Part shown: positions 61,530-64,000 of the stretch, one piece after another
How positions within the stretch are numbered: position 1 is the stretch's first letter
How the letters are laid out: each line of letters opens with the position of its first letter
Program-made: the position numbers and the translations under genes
Notes under the pieces: generated by a model
What the model was told of the DNA's origin: nothing
What the model saw: the letters and a program-made list of their open reading frames with translations, nothing else
Database searches by the model: none
NCBI RefSeq assembly: GCF_002803155.1
Contig: NZ_NNBP01000032.1
Coordinates: 39,231-103,230 of the forward strand
DNA: 64,000 nucleotides
Direction: 5' to 3'
From: Streptomyces sp. CB02959
Lineage (GTDB): Bacteria; Actinomycetota; Actinomycetes; Streptomycetales; Streptomycetaceae

Positions 61530-62912
61530 GTGGCCGCCGACAAGATCGATACCATCGTCAGCCTGAGCAAGCGCCGTGGCTTCGTCTACCCCTGCAGTGA
61601 GATCTACGGCGGCTCCCGCGCTGCCTGGGACTACGGTCCCCTCGGCGTCGAGCTCAAGGAGAACATCAAGCGCCAGTGGTGGCGCGCCATGGTCACCTCC
61701 CGCGAGGACGTCGTCGGCCTCGACTCGTCGGTGATCCTGGCCCCCGAGGTGTGGCAGGCGTCCGGCCACGTGGCCACCTTCACCGACCCGCTCACCGAGT
61801 GCACCTCCTGCCACAAGCGCTTCCGCGCCGACCACCTGGAGGAGGCGTACGAGGCCAAGCACGGCAAGCTCCCCGAGAACGGCCTCGCCGACATCAACTG
61901 CCCGCACTGCGGCAACAAGGGCGGCTTCACCGAGCCCAAGCAGTTCTCCGGCCTGCTCTCCACCCACCTCGGCCCGTCGCAGGACACCGCGTCCGTCGCC
62001 TACCTGCGCCCCGAGACCGCCCAGGGCATCTTCACCAACTTCGCGCAGGTCCAGCAGACCTCCCGCAAGAAGCCCCCGTTCGGCATCGCCCAGATGGGCA
62101 AGTCGTTCCGGAACGAGATCACCCCGGGCAACTTCATCTTCCGGACCCGCGAGTTCGAGCAGATGGAGATGGAGTTCTTCGTCAAGCCGGGCGAGGACGA
62201 GCAGTGGCAGGAATACTGGATGGAGCAGCGCTGGAACTGGTACCGCGACCTGGGCCTGCGCGAGGAGAACATCCGCTGGTACGAGCACCCCGCCGAGAAG
62301 CTCTCGCACTACTCCAAGCGCACCGCTGACATCGAGTACCGCTTCCAGTTCGGCGGCTCGGAGTGGGGCGAGCTGGAGGGCGTCGCCAACCGCACCGACT
62401 ACGACCTCTCCTCGCACGCCAAGGCGTCCGGCCAGGACCTCTCCTACTTCGACCAGGAGGCCGGCGAGCGCTACACCCCGTTCGTCATCGAGCCCGCGGC
62501 CGGTGTCGGCCGCGCCATGCTCGCCTTCCTCCTCGACGCCTACACCGAGGACGAGGCGCCGAACGCCAAGGGCAAGCTGGAGAAGCGCACGGTGCTGCGC
62601 CTCGACCCGCGCCTGTCGCCGGTGAAGGTCGCGGTCCTCCCGCTCTCCCGCAACCCGCAGCTCTCCCCGAAGGCCAAGGGGCTCGCCGCGGACCTCCGCA
62701 AGTTCTGGAACATCGAGTTCGACGACGCCGGCGCCATCGGCCGCCGCTACCGCCGCCAGGACGAGATCGGCACCCCGTTCTGCGTCACCGTCGACTTCGA
62801 CACCCTCGACGACAACGCGGTCACGGTGCGCGAGCGCGACACCATGAAGCAGGAGCGCGTCAGCCTGGACCAGATCCAGTCCTACCTGGGCAGCCGCCTC
62901 CTCGGCTGCTGA
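61530..62912 (+). CDS. glyS: Glycine--tRNA ligase
   Basis: 460 residues, GTG 61530 (GAAGAGAG upstream). The alpha2-type bacterial/eukaryotic-like GlyRS: IVSLSKRRGFVYPCSEIYGGSRAAWDYGPLG, zinc-type CTSCHKRF and CPHCGNKGGF, motif 2 FGIAQMGKSFRNEITPGNFIFRTREF and motif 3 PFVIEPAAGVGRAMLAFLLDAY, anticodon domain at the end (VKVAVLPLSRN). Essential charging of tRNA-Gly. Divergent from znuA; terminator follows. Confidence 0.97.
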   Translation: MAADKIDTIVSLSKRRGFVYPCSEIYGGSRAAWDYGPLGVELKENIKRQWWRAMVTSREDVVGLDSSVILAPEVWQASGHVATFTDPLTECTSCHKRFRADHLEEAYEAKHGKLPENGLADINCPHCGNKGGFTEPKQFSGLLSTHLGPSQDTASVAYLRPETAQGIFTNFAQVQQTSRKKPPFGIAQMGKSFRNEITPGNFIFRTREFEQMEMEFFVKPGEDEQWQEYWMEQRWNWYRDLGLREENIRWYEHPAEKLSHYSKRTADIEYRFQFGGSEWGELEGVANRTDYDLSSHAKASGQDLSYFDQEAGERYTPFVIEPAAGVGRAMLAFLLDAYTEDEAPNAKGKLEKRTVLRLDPRLSPVKVAVLPLSRNPQLSPKAKGLAADLRKFWNIEFDDAGAIGRRYRRQDEIGTPFCVTVDFDTLDDNAVTVRERDTMKQERVSLDQIQSYLGSRLLGC

Positions 62913-63009
62913 CCCCCGCGGCCCGCGGACCGGCCGGCAACGGCCGGGCCGCGGACCGACCCGCCGCACGCGGCACCGACACGACCGCCGCACGCGGCAC
63001 GGACACGAA

Positions 63010-63047
63010 CGCCGGCCGGCCCCCGACTCACCGGGGGCCGGCCGGCG
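63010..63047. terminator. glyS terminator, also ends TetR gene
   Basis: CGCCGGCCGGCCCCCG (63010-63025) pairs perfectly with CGGGGGCCGGCCGGCG (63032-63047), 16-bp stem between convergent glyS and the TetR gene. Confidence 0.85.
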
Positions 63048-63063
63048 TCGTCGTGCGCGGTGG

Positions 63064-63645
63064 TCACCCCCGCAGGCCGCGCAGTACGAGGTCGCGGACG
63101 GCCTCGAAGTCGGCGGTGATCTCCGGACGGGACCACTCCGCGGCGTAACAGGGGTCGTGGAAGCGGCCGGTGGCGCCGAAGACGGCGTGGGCGGTGACGG
63201 CCGGGGAGGAGGCGTGGAAGGCACCCTCCGCGACCCCCGCCTCGATGATCCGCGCCAACTGCGATTCGAGATCGGTGACGTGCCGATCCACCACACCGCC
63301 GCTCTCGCCGATCAACGTCATGTACGTGGCGAAGAGTTCGGGATCGTCGTCGGCCTTGTGCCGCTTGGACTCGAAGAGCGCGGCGAGCCAGCGGCCCAAC
63401 CGTTCCTCGGCGGGCCCCTCGTCCTCGACGATGTCCGCCAACTCCCGGCTCGTACGGTCCAGCCAGCGCGCCGTGACCGCCTCCCGCAGCGCCGTCTTCG
63501 TACGGAAATGCCGGTACACACTGCCGTGGCTCACGCCCAGCGCCCGCGCCACATCCACGACCGTCGCCTTCGCCGGCCCGAACCGGCGCAGCACCTCCTC
63601 GGTGGCTTCGAGGATCCGCTCGGGCGTCAACGTCTCGGGGGGCAT
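63064..63645 (-). CDS. TetR-family regulator
   Basis: 193 residues, ATG 63645. HTH: PERILEATEEVLRRFGPAKATVVDVARALGVSHGSVYRHFRTKTALREAVTARW. The C-terminal part has FESKRHKADDDPELFATYMTLIGESGGVVDRHV and ITADFEAVRDLVLRGL, resembling regulators of short-chain reductase or efflux genes, but no target is adjacent within the window. An operator-like palindrome precedes it. Confidence 0.92.
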   Translation of the reverse strand: MPPETLTPERILEATEEVLRRFGPAKATVVDVARALGVSHGSVYRHFRTKTALREAVTARWLDRTSRELADIVEDEGPAEERLGRWLAALFESKRHKADDDPELFATYMTLIGESGGVVDRHVTDLESQLARIIEAGVAEGAFHASSPAVTAHAVFGATGRFHDPCYAAEWSRPEITADFEAVRDLVLRGLRG

Positions 63646-63680
63646 GGAGTCGAGCCGGCCTTTCGGTTCAACGGGGCTAC

Positions 63681-63698
63681 GTACCGTATGGACGGTAC
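63681..63698. promoter_or_regulatory. Probable TetR operator
   Basis: GTACCGT-ATGG-ACGGTAC, a near-perfect 18-bp inverted repeat 36 bp upstream of the TetR start; autoregulation and control of a divergent gene beyond the window are likely. Confidence 0.6.
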
Positions 63699-63710
63699 CG
63701 TCTTGGCCGG

Positions 63711-63976
63711 GCCCGCACGTTGTCGGCCGTCCCGCCGTGGGGGTTGCTGTTCTTGCGCCTGGCGGCGCGGGCTGTTGTCCGCTGCGCGGGGCTGTTGGGT
63801 GCGGTGTCGGGTTGGAGGGGTCGGGGTGCAGGACTGCTGCGCTTTACGTCCTGCACCCCGACCCCTCCAACCCGCCCCCTCCCGGTGGTGGTGGGGAGAG
63901 ATGGTGGATGGGGCCTGTTGTTGGTCGCCTGCCGGTCGCTGATCGACCCGGTCACCACTCAACAGCGGACCCGCAC
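63711..63976. mobile_element. MITE-like palindromic element, copy 2 (inverted, incomplete)
   Basis: Starts with GCCCGCACGTTGTCGGCCGT followed by CCCGCCGTGGGGG, matching the left end of copy 1 over 33 bp. The interior then matches the reverse complement of copy 1 (TTGCGCCTGGCGGCGCGGG ... CTGTTGTTGG ... GATCGACCCGGTCACCACTC). A perfect 27-bp hairpin occurs at 63807-63833/63847-63873. Similarity stops near 63976, so the right end is missing, altered, or beyond the window. Confidence 0.7.
63807..63873. repeat. 27-bp perfect hairpin in copy 2
   Basis: Arms 63807-63833 and 63847-63873 pair perfectly, loop TGCTGCGCTTTAC (the reverse complement of the copy 1 loop). Two adjacent base pairs differ from copy 1 on both arms, keeping pairing. 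Confidence 0.85.
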
Positions 63977-64000
63977 CGTCCCACTACGGGCACTCCAACT

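Overview
The window is chromosomal DNA of a Streptomyces-type actinomycete. Coding GC is very high with G/C at third positions, GTG and TTG starts are frequent, and it carries actinomycete hallmarks: a CIRCE-controlled hrcA-dnaJ pair, mycothiol-dependent formaldehyde oxidation, a conservon (cvnABCD with two P450s), Scr1/DUF397-type regulators, a DUF2510 protein and a leucine-codon leader peptide before leuA. From about 4.8 kb onward the gene order (comEC, holA, rpsT, lepA, ... hemW, hrcA, dnaJ, rsmE, ... phoH, ybeY, CBS protein, era, M4 protease, leuA, ... recO, uppS, zur, znu genes, glyS) is, from memory, the conserved Streptomyces core order. No rRNA, tRNA or CRISPR array was seen.

Bases 1-4760 are accessory and partly AT-richer. 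They hold the 3' part of a tyrosine recombinase with its small helix-turn-helix/coiled-coil partner, a two-helix membrane protein with a PLD-like cytoplasmic domain, a truncated IS630-type transposase, a protein with three CCCH ribbons joined to a CAP domain, and an antisense coding scrap. This segment abuts a comEC fragment that begins at the metal-binding HxHxDH codons and is also frameshifted, so comEC is dead here. A 14-bp perfect palindrome lies about 17 bp from the junction.

Bases 5.7-31.7 kb: arylamine N-acetyltransferase, holA, rpsT, lepA, an acyl-CoA ligase, a SpoIIE-type phosphatase, hemW, DUF1876 and DUF3097 proteins, an MBL hydrolase, hrcA-dnaJ, a nitronate monooxygenase with rsmE, a scramblase-like protein, an OsmC protein, a HIT protein with RNase Z, an acid phosphatase, glucarate dehydratase, and mycothiol-dependent formaldehyde dehydrogenase with an MBL hydrolase.

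Bases 31.7-44.7 kb: GH4 glycosidase and a divergent PfkB kinase, phoH-ybeY-CBS protein, a degenerate cytidine deaminase, era, a MITE-like palindromic element, M4 protease with its emfourin inhibitor, leuA with its leader peptide, and a zinc-ribbon/TerB-like protein. Bases 44.7-52.2 kb: the minus-strand conservon with two overlapping P450 genes, then an XRE/DUF397 pair divergent from two coupled tiny genes. Bases 52.2-64 kb: recO, uppS, an amidohydrolase/TetR module divergent from an NCS1 permease, zur and znuACB under a Zur box, glyS, a TetR gene, and a second inverted copy of the palindromic element.

The most unusual non-coding signals are the MITE-like family (two copies whose long hairpin shows paired base changes), a 61-bp repeat in two distant intergenic regions, and a two-tier hairpin in a 788-bp gene-free stretch before the deaminase gene.
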